10,744 bases of DNA from contig CAJXLZ010000019.1 in NCBI GenBank assembly GCA_913056505.1, forward strand, positions 1 to 10,744, read 5' to 3'. Origin of the DNA: an uncultured Desulfurellaceae bacterium. Lineage in GTDB: Bacteria; Campylobacterota_A; Desulfurellia; Desulfurellales; Hippeaceae. The translations under genes and the position numbers were made by a program. Each line of letters starts with the position of its first letter. Within the stretch, counting starts at the first letter, position 1. The notes beneath the pieces were generated by a model. That model was not told the DNA's origin. It made no database searches and saw only the letters and a list, made by a program, of their open reading frames with translations. Below are positions 1-6,665 of this stretch, piece by piece.

Positions 1-1047
1 TATCAGCATCCCTACAACCGATGTTAAAAATATATTCGTCATAGAATATGTTGCACCTAAGTATGTAACGCCATCCGGCAAATATTTCTTTATGGCAAAC
101 CAAACAACAATTAGGGCTATGACAGCAGTAGATGCCAGAGCCTTATAAAATGCACCCATGATATTTTTGGATTTTCCCAATTTTACAAAAAAAGTACCAA
201 TTATTGCAGAAACAGAAGATATTGCACCTATCAAAAGCGGCCATAATGCGCCAACCCCAAGTGAACCGGGTTTATCAAATAGTGTGTGACCCAGCACTAT
301 TGCAGCAACAGCTGTTACCGTGAATGTTTCAAAAACATCGGCTGCCATGCCCGCACAATCACCTACATTATCACCCACATTATCAGCTATAACCGCAGGG
401 TTTCTCGGATCATCTTCTGGAATACCCGCTTCAACTTTGCCGACTAAGTCTGCTCCGACATCCGCAGCTTTTGTATAAATTCCTCCGCCCAATCTTGCAA
501 ATACACTAATTAAACTTGTGCCAAAAGCTAAACCTATCAATGCTTTAATTGTATGCTCAACGGGCTGTTTGAATACAACGACAGCAATGTAGAAGAACCC
601 TGAAATTGCCAGCAAACCAAAACCTGTTACCAAAAATCCTGTAACAGATCCACCTCTAAACGCCAATTTCAGCGAACTTGATAACCCCTTTTTTGCCATC
701 TGGGCGGTTTTAACATTAGTTTTTACAGCTATAACCATGCCAATATATCCCGCCAAACCGGACAACAATGCCCCTACCAAATATCCGATAGCTGTTAATA
801 ATCCAAAATGTTCAGATTTTGCACCCAAAGCCCACAAAATCACAAAAATTGCCAAAGCAACAATTGCTATAGATCTATATTCGCGCGATAAAAAAGCATA
901 TGCGCCTTCCTGTATAGCACGCGCTATCTCTTTCATTCTATCTGAGCCATCATCCTGTGACAGCACATAAAACGCTGTTACTAAAGCATATCCAATAGAT
1001 AGAAAAGAAGCTATAAATGTTAGATAAAACATACCATAAGCAACCAT
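1..1047 (-). CDS. hppA: Membrane-bound proton/sodium-translocating pyrophosphatase, C-terminus beyond left edge
   Basis: An integral membrane pump that hydrolyses pyrophosphate to move H+ (or Na+) outward across the inner membrane. The visible 349 residues are about the first half of a protein usually near 670-700 residues; the reading frame is still open at base 1. The conserved IQEGAYAFLSREY stretch lies at residues 45-57. The pyrophosphate/Mg-binding loop starts at RLGGGIYTKAAD (185-196), continues with DVGADLVGKVE (196-206) and the acidic GIPEDDPRNP segment, and ends with DNVGDNVGDCAG (222-233). All its catalytic Asp and Lys residues look intact. Several hydrophobic membrane segments flank these loops. 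The ATG at 1047 is preceded by a strong AAGGGGG ribosome site that overlaps the upstream stop codon. The gene lies 14 bases after the CBS-pyrophosphatase homologue, so the two are almost certainly one operon. The residue that separates K+-dependent from K+-independent types, and those suggesting H+ or Na+ transport, are outside the window. Confidence 0.97.
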   Translation of the reverse strand, partial: MVAYGMFYLTFIASFLSIGYALVTAFYVLSQDDGSDRMKEIARAIQEGAYAFLSREYRSIAIVALAIFVILWALGAKSEHFGLLTAIGYLVGALLSGLAGYIGMVIAVKTNVKTAQMAKKGLSSSLKLAFRGGSVTGFLVTGFGLLAISGFFYIAVVVFKQPVEHTIKALIGLAFGTSLISVFARLGGGIYTKAADVGADLVGKVEAGIPEDDPRNPAVIADNVGDNVGDCAGMAADVFETFTVTAVAAIVLGHTLFDKPGSLGVGALWPLLIGAISSVSAIIGTFFVKLGKSKNIMGAFYKALASTAVIALIVVWFAIKKYLPDGVTYLGATYSMTNIFLTSVVGMLI

Positions 1048-1061
1048 AATAAGTAACCCCC

Positions 1062-2360
1062 TTACAAATTTACAATCTTTTTTAATTCTTGCTTTAAATC
1101 ATTCAATTTAATGTCGCATTTTTCACACAGCAGTTCTAATATTTTACGATCTTCTTTTTTTATTTTCTCTTCGGACAAACATTCTGTATTCACTATAATG
1201 CCGGAAGCAAGCAACAAAGCCGATGTTTTGGACGGTTCGATATTATTTTTAAAAAATTCATCCGCAACAATGGAAGATGTGGATCCCCACGGCTCTATCC
1301 TATATCTCGTCAATCTATTGCTGCGTATATCACCAAGTTTATGATGGTCTAAAATTTCCAATATTTCGCATTTAAATATGCCATCAGGAGAGTCCACGCT
1401 GCTTGAATGATCAAGAAGCACAATTTTGCGCTTGTTATATTTTATAACATCCGTTCTCGTAACAATTCCCACAACTTTTCTATCATCGTCTACAACAACA
1501 ACGGATCGGCTTCTTGATGAATACACCTTCTCCTTTACATCATCTATTAATGCGCTCAATTTTACTGTTGGCGATGATCTATCACATACAGTTGAAACGG
1601 GCACGCTCCACTCAACTAAACCGGATGTTGCGAACGCATCATAATGAGATGATATAACTGCAACTTCTTTTTTCTTCGCCTCCTCTAACAGCTTAGGACT
1701 TAGAGTAAATCCATTTGAAAGAACAATACATCTTACACCGAACTCTATAGCTTTCTTTTGAATATCAGCTCTGTTTCCCAAAATGACTATGATATTATAC
1801 ATATCAAAATTTTGCGCTATATGAACAAACTCATTGACATCCATTACACCCATTATTACTGTTGCCAAAAATGTTTTATCATCATTTGTACCGTTTAATA
1901 CAGTTCCATCTACAGCCTTTACTATAGACCTCACATCCGTCTTTATCTTCCTGAATAGATCAGGTATCACAGAAGATATACTTTTTTTTGCAATATCCAT
2001 CATGCCGAAAGAACCATAAAATTTAGAGTTTGCATCAACAATAGGAATAACTCGAAGATCGTTTTGAAGCATAGCCTTAAACACTTCCGTTATTGGTGAA
2101 TCCTTATATGATAAAATAGGATTGCGTGTCATAATTTCTTCAACTCTCAAATTAAGATCTGTTATGCAATTAGGAATGGGCACATTAAAATAGCTTAAAA
2201 CCTTCTGAGTATTCAAATCTACATTCCCGCTTACAACAGGCATATAATCTACATCCGGGACAAGCTTATTTTTCAACTCGGCGTACCCTATAGCTGATGT
2301 TACACTATCCAAATCCGGATTCTTTCTTCCTATTACAAAAACATTCTTTACATCTCTCAT
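1062..2360 (-). CDS. CBS/DRTGG-containing family II (DHH) pyrophosphatase homologue, truncated and probably inactive
   Basis: 432 residues aligning along their length with CBS-domain manganese-dependent inorganic pyrophosphatases (normally about 550 residues). Order: first DHH segment (1-65), CBS1 (about 71-128), DRTGG (about 140-250), CBS2 (about 255-310), DHH remainder (312-430). Kept metal-site residues: Asp16 and Asp18 in GRKNPDLDS, Asp317 in LLDHS, and DHH at 338-340. Changed: the metal-binding His of the usual GHxxPDxDS motif is Arg12, DHN is DHS, and the late Asp of the usual AIISDTLLF motif is Asn391 (SGIIVNTECL). The C-terminal DHHA2 domain with its SRKK substrate motif is missing; the protein stops at the interdomain linker. 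CBS2 keeps the nucleotide-type TxxD motif (TRTD, 301-304), whereas CBS1 has Gly119 where Ser/Thr is usual. The ATG has AAGGAG 8 bases upstream and its own promoter. The next gene is hppA. Hydrolase activity is doubtful; a nucleotide-sensing regulatory role is inferred. Confidence 0.93.
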   Translation of the reverse strand: MRDVKNVFVIGRKNPDLDSVTSAIGYAELKNKLVPDVDYMPVVSGNVDLNTQKVLSYFNVPIPNCITDLNLRVEEIMTRNPILSYKDSPITEVFKAMLQNDLRVIPIVDANSKFYGSFGMMDIAKKSISSVIPDLFRKIKTDVRSIVKAVDGTVLNGTNDDKTFLATVIMGVMDVNEFVHIAQNFDMYNIIVILGNRADIQKKAIEFGVRCIVLSNGFTLSPKLLEEAKKKEVAVISSHYDAFATSGLVEWSVPVSTVCDRSSPTVKLSALIDDVKEKVYSSRSRSVVVVDDDRKVVGIVTRTDVIKYNKRKIVLLDHSSSVDSPDGIFKCEILEILDHHKLGDIRSNRLTRYRIEPWGSTSSIVADEFFKNNIEPSKTSALLLASGIIVNTECLSEEKIKKEDRKILELLCEKCDIKLNDLKQELKKIVNL

Positions 2361-2391
2361 ATTGAATACTCCTTAAGCAAAAGATTCATAG

Positions 2392-2420
2392 TTTATATAA
2401 AAAATTAACCCAGTTTTCAA
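2392..2420 (-). promoter_or_regulatory. sigma70-type promoter of the CBS-pyrophosphatase/hppA operon
   Basis: On the minus strand TTGAAA (2415-2420; 5 of 6 to consensus) is followed by a 17-base spacer and TATAAA (2392-2397; 5 of 6). Transcription would begin near 2385, giving a leader of about 25 bases that holds the AAGGAG ribosome site at 2369-2374. Spacing and position fit a housekeeping promoter well. No operator was recognised. Confidence 0.7.
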
Positions 2421-2641
2421 GCACTACACAACAGCTGCTCGATGAGCGTAAACTTATCATAAAAAAGCAATTTATTAAAGCATAAAATTTGAAATGCAAT
2501 GCATATAGATGTCCTTGTATATAGATGGATCTGTTTTACGAAATATAGCAAAAAGAGATTAAATCTTGACTTTTTATCAAACCTTATGCATTCTTAATGG
2601 TGTATACCTAACAATTTAAGGTGTGCGAAATTTAATGTAGT

Positions 2642-2647
2642 AAGGTG
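2642..2647 (+). promoter_or_regulatory. Ribosome binding site that fixes the site-2 protease start
   Basis: AAGGTG lies 5 bases before the ATG at 2653. The in-frame TTG at 2650 would leave only 2 bases of spacing, too few for initiation, so the ATG is preferred. Confidence 0.6.
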
Positions 2648-2652
2648 TTTTG

Positions 2653-3276
2653 ATGAACCCACAATTTTTTCTTATGGTCATACCGCTTCTACTTGCGATA
2701 GTTGTGCATGAGGTATCACATGGATATATAGCAGAGAAGCTCGGGGATAACACAGCAAGATTCGCAGGAAGACTGACGCTCAATCCCATTGTTCATATCG
2801 ATCTACTTGGAACCATAATTCTGCCGATATTGCTTATTATCGCCCATTCCCCTATTCTGTTTGGATGGGCAAAACCAGTGCCAGTTAACTTTTTTAATTT
2901 AAGAAATCCCAAAAGAGATTCGGCATATGTAGCAGCGGCCGGCCCTTTATCAAACTTTATTATGGCTATTGGATTTGCTATTCTCTATCATATATTTCTG
3001 TTTATACCACTCGGTTATTTTTCATCCCCTCTTTTAACAACTTGCTTGTACGGGGTTGAACTCAATCTTATATTTGCGTTTTTCAATCTCATACCCATCC
3101 TGCCTTTGGACGGCGGTAGGATATTGGCTGCATTTTTGCCAAATAGATGGGCATATAGCTTTTCAAAGATTGAACCTTACGGTATGTACATAGTAATAGC
3201 ATTAATATTTTTAGGCGCTTTTAATACAATATACTATCTTTTTGTATTGCCATTTTCTAAGATATTGCTTTTTTAG
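2653..3276 (+). CDS. Site-2 protease family (M50) integral membrane zinc metalloprotease
   Basis: 207 residues, mostly hydrophobic, of the small M50 family without PDZ or CBS domains. The zinc motif HEVSH sits at residues 19-23 within the first membrane segment, with His19 and His23 as ligands and Glu20 as catalytic base. The third ligand is Asp153 in the NLIPILPLDGG motif (145-155), which has the family's NxxPxxxLDG pattern. AAAGPLSNF at 95-102 is also characteristic. Several membrane segments surround these motifs. Such enzymes cleave substrates inside the membrane bilayer; the substrate of this subgroup is unknown and nothing here identifies it. Its TAG stop overlaps the trpS ribosome site, so the two genes are co-transcribed. 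A site-2 protease next to trpS is a pairing seen in many bacteria, often followed by scpA-scpB, which are not present here. Confidence 0.93.
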   Translation: MNPQFFLMVIPLLLAIVVHEVSHGYIAEKLGDNTARFAGRLTLNPIVHIDLLGTIILPILLIIAHSPILFGWAKPVPVNFFNLRNPKRDSAYVAAAGPLSNFIMAIGFAILYHIFLFIPLGYFSSPLLTTCLYGVELNLIFAFFNLIPILPLDGGRILAAFLPNRWAYSFSKIEPYGMYIVIALIFLGAFNTIYYLFVLPFSKILLF

Positions 3277-3285
3277 GAGAAAAAA

Positions 3286-4287
3286 ATGAAACAAAATATT
3301 TTAAGCGGTATGAGGCCTACGGGTAGATTGCATCTTGGAAATTTATATGGTGCTTTGATAAATTGGATCAAGTTTCAAGAAGAGGATTATAACAGATTTT
3401 ACTTTGTCGCAGATCTGCACGCCCTGACCACGGGTTTTGATAATTCAAAGGATATATATAGCAACACGATAGAGATGGTCATAGACTGGCTTGCTTTTGG
3501 TTTGGATGAAAACAAAAACACGATTTTCGTTCAGTCTCTTGTTAGGGAGCATACCGAGCTATTCCTGCTGTTGTCTATGATAACACCGGTAGGCTGGCTT
3601 GAAAGAGTGCCATCATACAAGGACCAGGTTCAACAACTCGGTAAAGATAAAACAGCCAATTTTGGTTTTTTGGGATATCCTGTTTTAATGAGTGCAGATA
3701 TTATTATTTATAAGGCATCTTATGTGCCTGTAGGTGTTGACCAGGTAGCGCATCTTGAATTTACAAGAGAGTTAGTGAGAAGATTTAATGCCTTTGTTGG
3801 CAAAAAAGTGTTTATAGAGCCTCAGCCCAAATTGACGAAATCCCCAAAAATTTTAGGGCTTGACGGCAGGAAAATGAGTAAATCATATGGTAATGCCATA
3901 TATCTATCCGATTCTGAAGAAGAGACATCAAAAAAAATAAATGTTATGTTTACAGATCCAAGAAGAAAAAGAAAAACAGATCCCGGCGTTGCCGAGGAAT
4001 GTGGCGTATTTATGCTGCACAAGATATTTACGGATATAAATAAACAAAAGGAGATAAAAAGCGCCTGCTCCAAAGCTACGATAGGCTGTGTAGAGTGCAA
4101 AAAGATACTTTCAAAAAACATTAATGCCAAGCTACGCGAGGCAAGAAATAGGAGAAAAGAGCTTGAAAAGAGGAAAGATTACATAGTTGATATATTGCGT
4201 GATGGCAGTAAAAGAGCCTCTACAGTAGCCAAGAAAACATTAGAGGAGGCAAAAGATGGAATTTTTGGATGTAATTTTTACAGATAA
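3286..4287 (+). CDS. trpS: Tryptophanyl-tRNA synthetase
   Basis: A cytoplasmic class Ic aminoacyl-tRNA synthetase that activates tryptophan with ATP and loads it onto tRNA-Trp. Its 333 residues match the usual bacterial length of about 330. The N-terminal SGMRPTGRLHLGN (7-19) contains the HIGH-type signature (HLGN). VPVGVDQ at 148-154 contributes to the active site, and DGRKMSKSYGN (193-203) carries the KMSKS loop at 196-200. The C-terminal tRNA-recognition part is rich in Lys and Arg and contains GCVECKK, typical of the family. AGGAG lies 6 bases before the ATG and overlaps the previous stop codon. The last 32 bases overlap the start of the next gene in another frame. All key motifs are intact, so this is presumably the functional, essential enzyme. 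Confidence 0.98.
   Translation: MKQNILSGMRPTGRLHLGNLYGALINWIKFQEEDYNRFYFVADLHALTTGFDNSKDIYSNTIEMVIDWLAFGLDENKNTIFVQSLVREHTELFLLLSMITPVGWLERVPSYKDQVQQLGKDKTANFGFLGYPVLMSADIIIYKASYVPVGVDQVAHLEFTRELVRRFNAFVGKKVFIEPQPKLTKSPKILGLDGRKMSKSYGNAIYLSDSEEETSKKINVMFTDPRRKRKTDPGVAEECGVFMLHKIFTDINKQKEIKSACSKATIGCVECKKILSKNINAKLREARNRRKELEKRKDYIVDILRDGSKRASTVAKKTLEEAKDGIFGCNFYR
4243..4249 (+). promoter_or_regulatory. Ribosome binding site inside the 3' end of trpS
   Basis: GAGGAGG, a near-perfect Shine-Dalgarno sequence, lies 6 bases before the ATG at 4256 while still within trpS. It supports this ATG as the start of the GGDEF-like gene despite the 32-base overlap. Confidence 0.7.
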
Positions 4288-4738
4288 TGACACAGAGTGC
4301 TTTACAGATAAAATAACCGGCTTAAACAACAAAACCGGAATGAAATATCTGCTTGATAATTTTATAAAACAGTATGAACGTTATGAAGATAATTGGGTAC
4401 TGATTCTATTGACAATTGAAAACAAAAATAAGTGGGATCAAAAATTGAAAAAAGATGTTATTTTACAAACAGTTGCGCAAAAATTAAGTAGCTTCTGCAG
4501 GAAAAGCGATACAATATTTTACCTGTACGATTATTATTTTTCTATTTTAACAAGGGCGTTTAGCCAGAATAATGTGGATGAATTTATAATAAGGATCGAG
4601 AATAATTTAGGTAATATTTTCAAAATAAGCAATGATGTAAGCCTTGATCTACGATACGGCATCGCATTTATGAGATATAACGATTCTGTTGAAAGTATGC
4701 TCAAAAGGGCTTTTTATTCCATGATGTCTGTGAAATAA
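4256..4738 (+). CDS. Stand-alone degenerate GGDEF-domain protein
   Basis: 160 residues that are essentially one GGDEF (diguanylate cyclase) fold with no sensor, membrane or receiver domain. The fold entry motif is clear: DKITGLNNKTG at 18-28, matching the usual DxLTGLxNR. The family's VA..L...R..D pattern appears as QTVAQKLSSFCRKSD (71-85), and LRYGIAF (132-138) plus the closing helix ending MMSVK match the C-terminal part. The signature itself is lost: YDYYF (91-95) stands where GGDEF should be, and no RxxD inhibitory site precedes it. The metal-binding DxxxF region reads TIENKNKW (53-60). Cyclic-di-GMP synthesis is therefore very unlikely; a role in binding nucleotides or proteins is inference. 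The start lies within trpS, indicating translational coupling. It is the last gene of this cluster. Confidence 0.82.
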   Translation: MEFLDVIFTDNDTECFTDKITGLNNKTGMKYLLDNFIKQYERYEDNWVLILLTIENKNKWDQKLKKDVILQTVAQKLSSFCRKSDTIFYLYDYYFSILTRAFSQNNVDEFIIRIENNLGNIFKISNDVSLDLRYGIAFMRYNDSVESMLKRAFYSMMSVK

Positions 4739-4742
4739 ATTT

Positions 4743-6074
4743 TTAAAAGCCGTTATCTATGAAATTTGTATCGTAATTGTTGCTTATAAACTCATTTGAG
4801 CGCAAAAGCCTTTTAAAGAAATCTACATTTGTATATATACCTTCAACAATAAATTCGTCCAAGCCTCTCTTCATCCTGTTAATTGTCTCTTCTCTGTCAT
4901 TGCCTCTAACAATAAGTTTTGCTATCAAAGAATCATAGCTTGGTGATACATTCATACCGCAATAAACAGCCGTATCCACCCTTATGCCTGGGCCTCCTGG
5001 AATAAATAGCTTTGTTATTCTACCAGGGGACGGCATAAAATTATCAGGATTTTCCGCATTTATTCTACATTCCATAGCGTGAAATTTCTGCATTAGTTTT
5101 TCTTGATCTATCGACAGGTGCTCGCCAGATGCAACGGCTATCTGTTCTTTAACCAGATCAACCCCATAAGCCATTTCGCTAACCGGATGCTCCACCTGAA
5201 TACGCGTATTTATCTCAATAAAATAAAATTCATTCCCATCAAATAAAAATTCCAGCGTGCCTACATTCTGATATCCTAAAATCTTGGTCGCCTCTACGGC
5301 GACAGTATGTAGTTTTTCCCTTTGCTCCTCATTCAATACAGGAGACGGCGATTCTTCCAATAATTTCTGATGTTTTCTTTGAATAGAGCAGTCTCTTTCT
5401 CCAACATGGACCACATTACCGTATTTATCAGCTATAACTTGAACCTCTATGTGCCTGGGGTGCTCTATAAATTTTTCCAGATATATTTCATCTTTCCCGA
5501 ATGAAGCTTTTGCTTCCAATTTGGCAGATCTATATTGGTCGATTAGAGTATCCTCATTCCTCACGATCCTCATTCCTTTGCCTCCGCCGCCCCATGATGC
5601 CTTCAACAATACAGGATACCCCACATTTTTGGCAACTGTTTTGAGATTTTCTTCATTATCTATGGAACCGTCGCTCCCCGGTATGGTAGGTATACCAGCT
5701 TTACTCAAAATATATTTCACGCTTGATTTATCGGATAGTCTTTCCATAGTTTGAACATCCGGTCCTATAAAGGTAACATTTAGATCTTTGCATATATTTG
5801 CGAATGCAGGATTTTCAGATAAGAACCCGTATCCGGGATGAACGGCATCGCAGTTAGAATTCACTATAGCTTGGGCTACATTGGGAAGATTTAAATAACT
5901 CTCTTTTGCAATAGCTTCTCCTATACAAATCGTTTCATCTGCCAGCATAACGGGAATCGAATCTCTATCTTCTTTGGAATAAACCAAAACGGTCTTTATG
6001 CCCAATTCTTTGGCTGCTCGTATGATCCTTAGCGCAATTTCCGATCTGTTTGCTATAAGTATTTTTTTGAACAT
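4743..6074 (-). CDS. accC: Biotin carboxylase subunit of acetyl-CoA carboxylase
   Basis: A cytoplasmic ATP-grasp enzyme that carboxylates the biotin of AccB with bicarbonate and ATP, the first half-reaction of malonyl-CoA synthesis for fatty acids. Its 443 residues are close to the 449 of E. coli AccC. Visible motifs: KASWGGGGKGMR (158-169) forms the glycine-rich ATP lid with Lys158. RKHQKLLEESPS (233-244) contains Lys237. Glu275 and Glu287 bind metal. EINTRIQVEHPVSE (287-300) carries Asn289, Arg291 and catalytic Glu295, and ECRINAENP includes Arg337. Numbering runs one behind E. coli. The N-terminus reads ANRSEIALR, where Gly is usual instead of Ser11. The gene starts 4 bases after accB, with an AGGG ribosome site overlapping the accB stop. 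The length and the AccB partner favour acetyl-CoA carboxylase over a two-subunit pyruvate carboxylase, although the carboxyltransferase genes are not here. Confidence 0.96.
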   Translation of the reverse strand: MFKKILIANRSEIALRIIRAAKELGIKTVLVYSKEDRDSIPVMLADETICIGEAIAKESYLNLPNVAQAIVNSNCDAVHPGYGFLSENPAFANICKDLNVTFIGPDVQTMERLSDKSSVKYILSKAGIPTIPGSDGSIDNEENLKTVAKNVGYPVLLKASWGGGGKGMRIVRNEDTLIDQYRSAKLEAKASFGKDEIYLEKFIEHPRHIEVQVIADKYGNVVHVGERDCSIQRKHQKLLEESPSPVLNEEQREKLHTVAVEATKILGYQNVGTLEFLFDGNEFYFIEINTRIQVEHPVSEMAYGVDLVKEQIAVASGEHLSIDQEKLMQKFHAMECRINAENPDNFMPSPGRITKLFIPGGPGIRVDTAVYCGMNVSPSYDSLIAKLIVRGNDREETINRMKRGLDEFIVEGIYTNVDFFKRLLRSNEFISNNYDTNFIDNGF

Positions 6075-6078
6075 TATA

Positions 6079-6552
6079 CTACCCTAACTTTTTTACAAGA
6101 AACAGCGGCTGGTCATACTCAACCTTTTGTGCATTATCAACGAGTATTTTCTCGATCTTGCATGGAAATTCCGCTTCCAGTTCGTTCATTATTTTCATAG
6201 CTTCCAAGATGCATAAAACATCCCCCTTTTTCACCTCATCTCCCACTTCAACATAGGGTGCGGATGTAGGCGATGGCGCCCTGTAAAATGTCGCCACCAT
6301 CGGTGATTTGATTTCGATTAAATCTTTATCTACCTTTTCTTCCTCTGCCGGTTCTTTTATCTTATTCTGTTCAGAAACCTGAGTAGCTTGCGGAACAGCT
6401 TGAGGTAAATTACCCTGTGTTATTATGTTTTCACTTACAAAAGCCTCTTTTTTCTTCAATATCAAATGAAAATCATCATCCTGATATTCAAATTCAACAA
6501 GACTGCTGTTCTCAATAGTTTTTATAATGTCTTTAATTTTTCTTAAATCCAT
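6079..6552 (-). CDS. accB: Biotin carboxyl carrier protein of acetyl-CoA carboxylase
   Basis: 157 residues that carry biotin between the carboxylase and carboxyltransferase sites. An N-terminal helix and strand segment (1-35) is followed by a Pro/Ala/Gln/Glu-rich flexible linker (about 46-78) and the C-terminal biotinyl domain (79-157). The biotinylated lysine is Lys120 in EAMKIMNE (117-124). The protruding thumb typical of true AccB is present as ATFYRAPSPTSAPYV (87-101), which distinguishes it from generic biotin domains. The start is an ATG preceded by AAGGGGG, the same ribosome site style as hppA. The gene has its own promoter in the 113-base gap after flgL and is followed 4 bases later by accC, the classical accB-accC operon. 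Confidence 0.96.
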   Translation of the reverse strand: MDLRKIKDIIKTIENSSLVEFEYQDDDFHLILKKKEAFVSENIITQGNLPQAVPQATQVSEQNKIKEPAEEEKVDKDLIEIKSPMVATFYRAPSPTSAPYVEVGDEVKKGDVLCILEAMKIMNELEAEFPCKIEKILVDNAQKVEYDQPLFLVKKLG

Positions 6553-6581
6553 AACCTACCCCCTTAAATTTACAGTTAAAA

Positions 6582-6610
6582 ATTGTAGCAAATATTAATT
6601 ATATGTGCAA
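6582..6610 (-). promoter_or_regulatory. Promoter of the accB-accC operon
   Basis: On the minus strand TTGCAC (6605-6610; 4 of 6 to consensus) is followed by exactly 17 bases and TACAAT (6582-6587; 5 of 6), which is preceded by TGC, giving an extended -10. The expected start near 6575 leaves a leader of about 22 bases containing the ribosome site. A TATAAT in the spacer has no matching -35 and is a weaker alternative. No clear terminator hairpin separates flgL from this promoter, so some read-through from flgL is possible. Confidence 0.65.
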
Positions 6611-6665
6611 ATATTTAATTTATAAACATGATATAAAAACCTATGCAGAATGATTGTCAAAGGAA

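Larger units (their letters stand above)
2361..2652. other. Divergent intergenic region between the pyrophosphatase and site-2 protease operons
   Basis: About 290 AT-rich bases without a credible coding frame. The left part holds the minus-strand promoter. The middle has a short direct repeat, atatagatg, at 2503-2511 and 2519-2527. The right part must contain the plus-strand promoter. A TTGACT at 2566-2571 is a good -35 box, but 17 bases later stands only CATTCT, a poor -10, so the plus-strand start is unresolved. Three GGTGT elements (2599, 2620, 2644) precede the site-2 protease gene, the last being part of its ribosome site. Confidence 0.6.

Noticed and set aside
737..970. Plus-strand open frame of 77 codons
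   Set aside because: It lies opposite the well-conserved hppA N-terminus, has no ribosome site and no recognisable motif; it is a shadow frame.
1048..1100. Frameshift that split off a DHHA2 domain from the pyrophosphatase homologue
   Set aside because: The stop is followed within 14 bases by the intact hppA start with a good ribosome site, so no remnant DHHA2 coding sequence exists there.
2566..2594. TTGACT plus CATTCT as the plus-strand promoter
   Set aside because: The -35 is good, but the -10 at 17 bases matches poorly and no extended -10 is present; not firm enough to list as a promoter.
2650..2652. TTG as the start of the site-2 protease
   Set aside because: Only 2 bases would separate it from the AAGGTG ribosome site; the next codon, ATG, has normal spacing.
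3822..4130. Minus-strand open frame of 102 codons
   Set aside because: It is antisense to the trpS region that includes the KMSKS loop and shows no family motif.
4708..4751. GGCTTTT/AAAAGCC as a bidirectional terminator
   Set aside because: A seven-pair, AT-rich stem with a 30-base loop and no T-run directly after it is not a credible intrinsic terminator.
4743..6552. accC/accB as a two-subunit pyruvate carboxylase
   Set aside because: The biotin protein has the short N-terminal domain and thumb loop of AccB and lacks a carboxyltransferase part, so acetyl-CoA carboxylase is the better reading.
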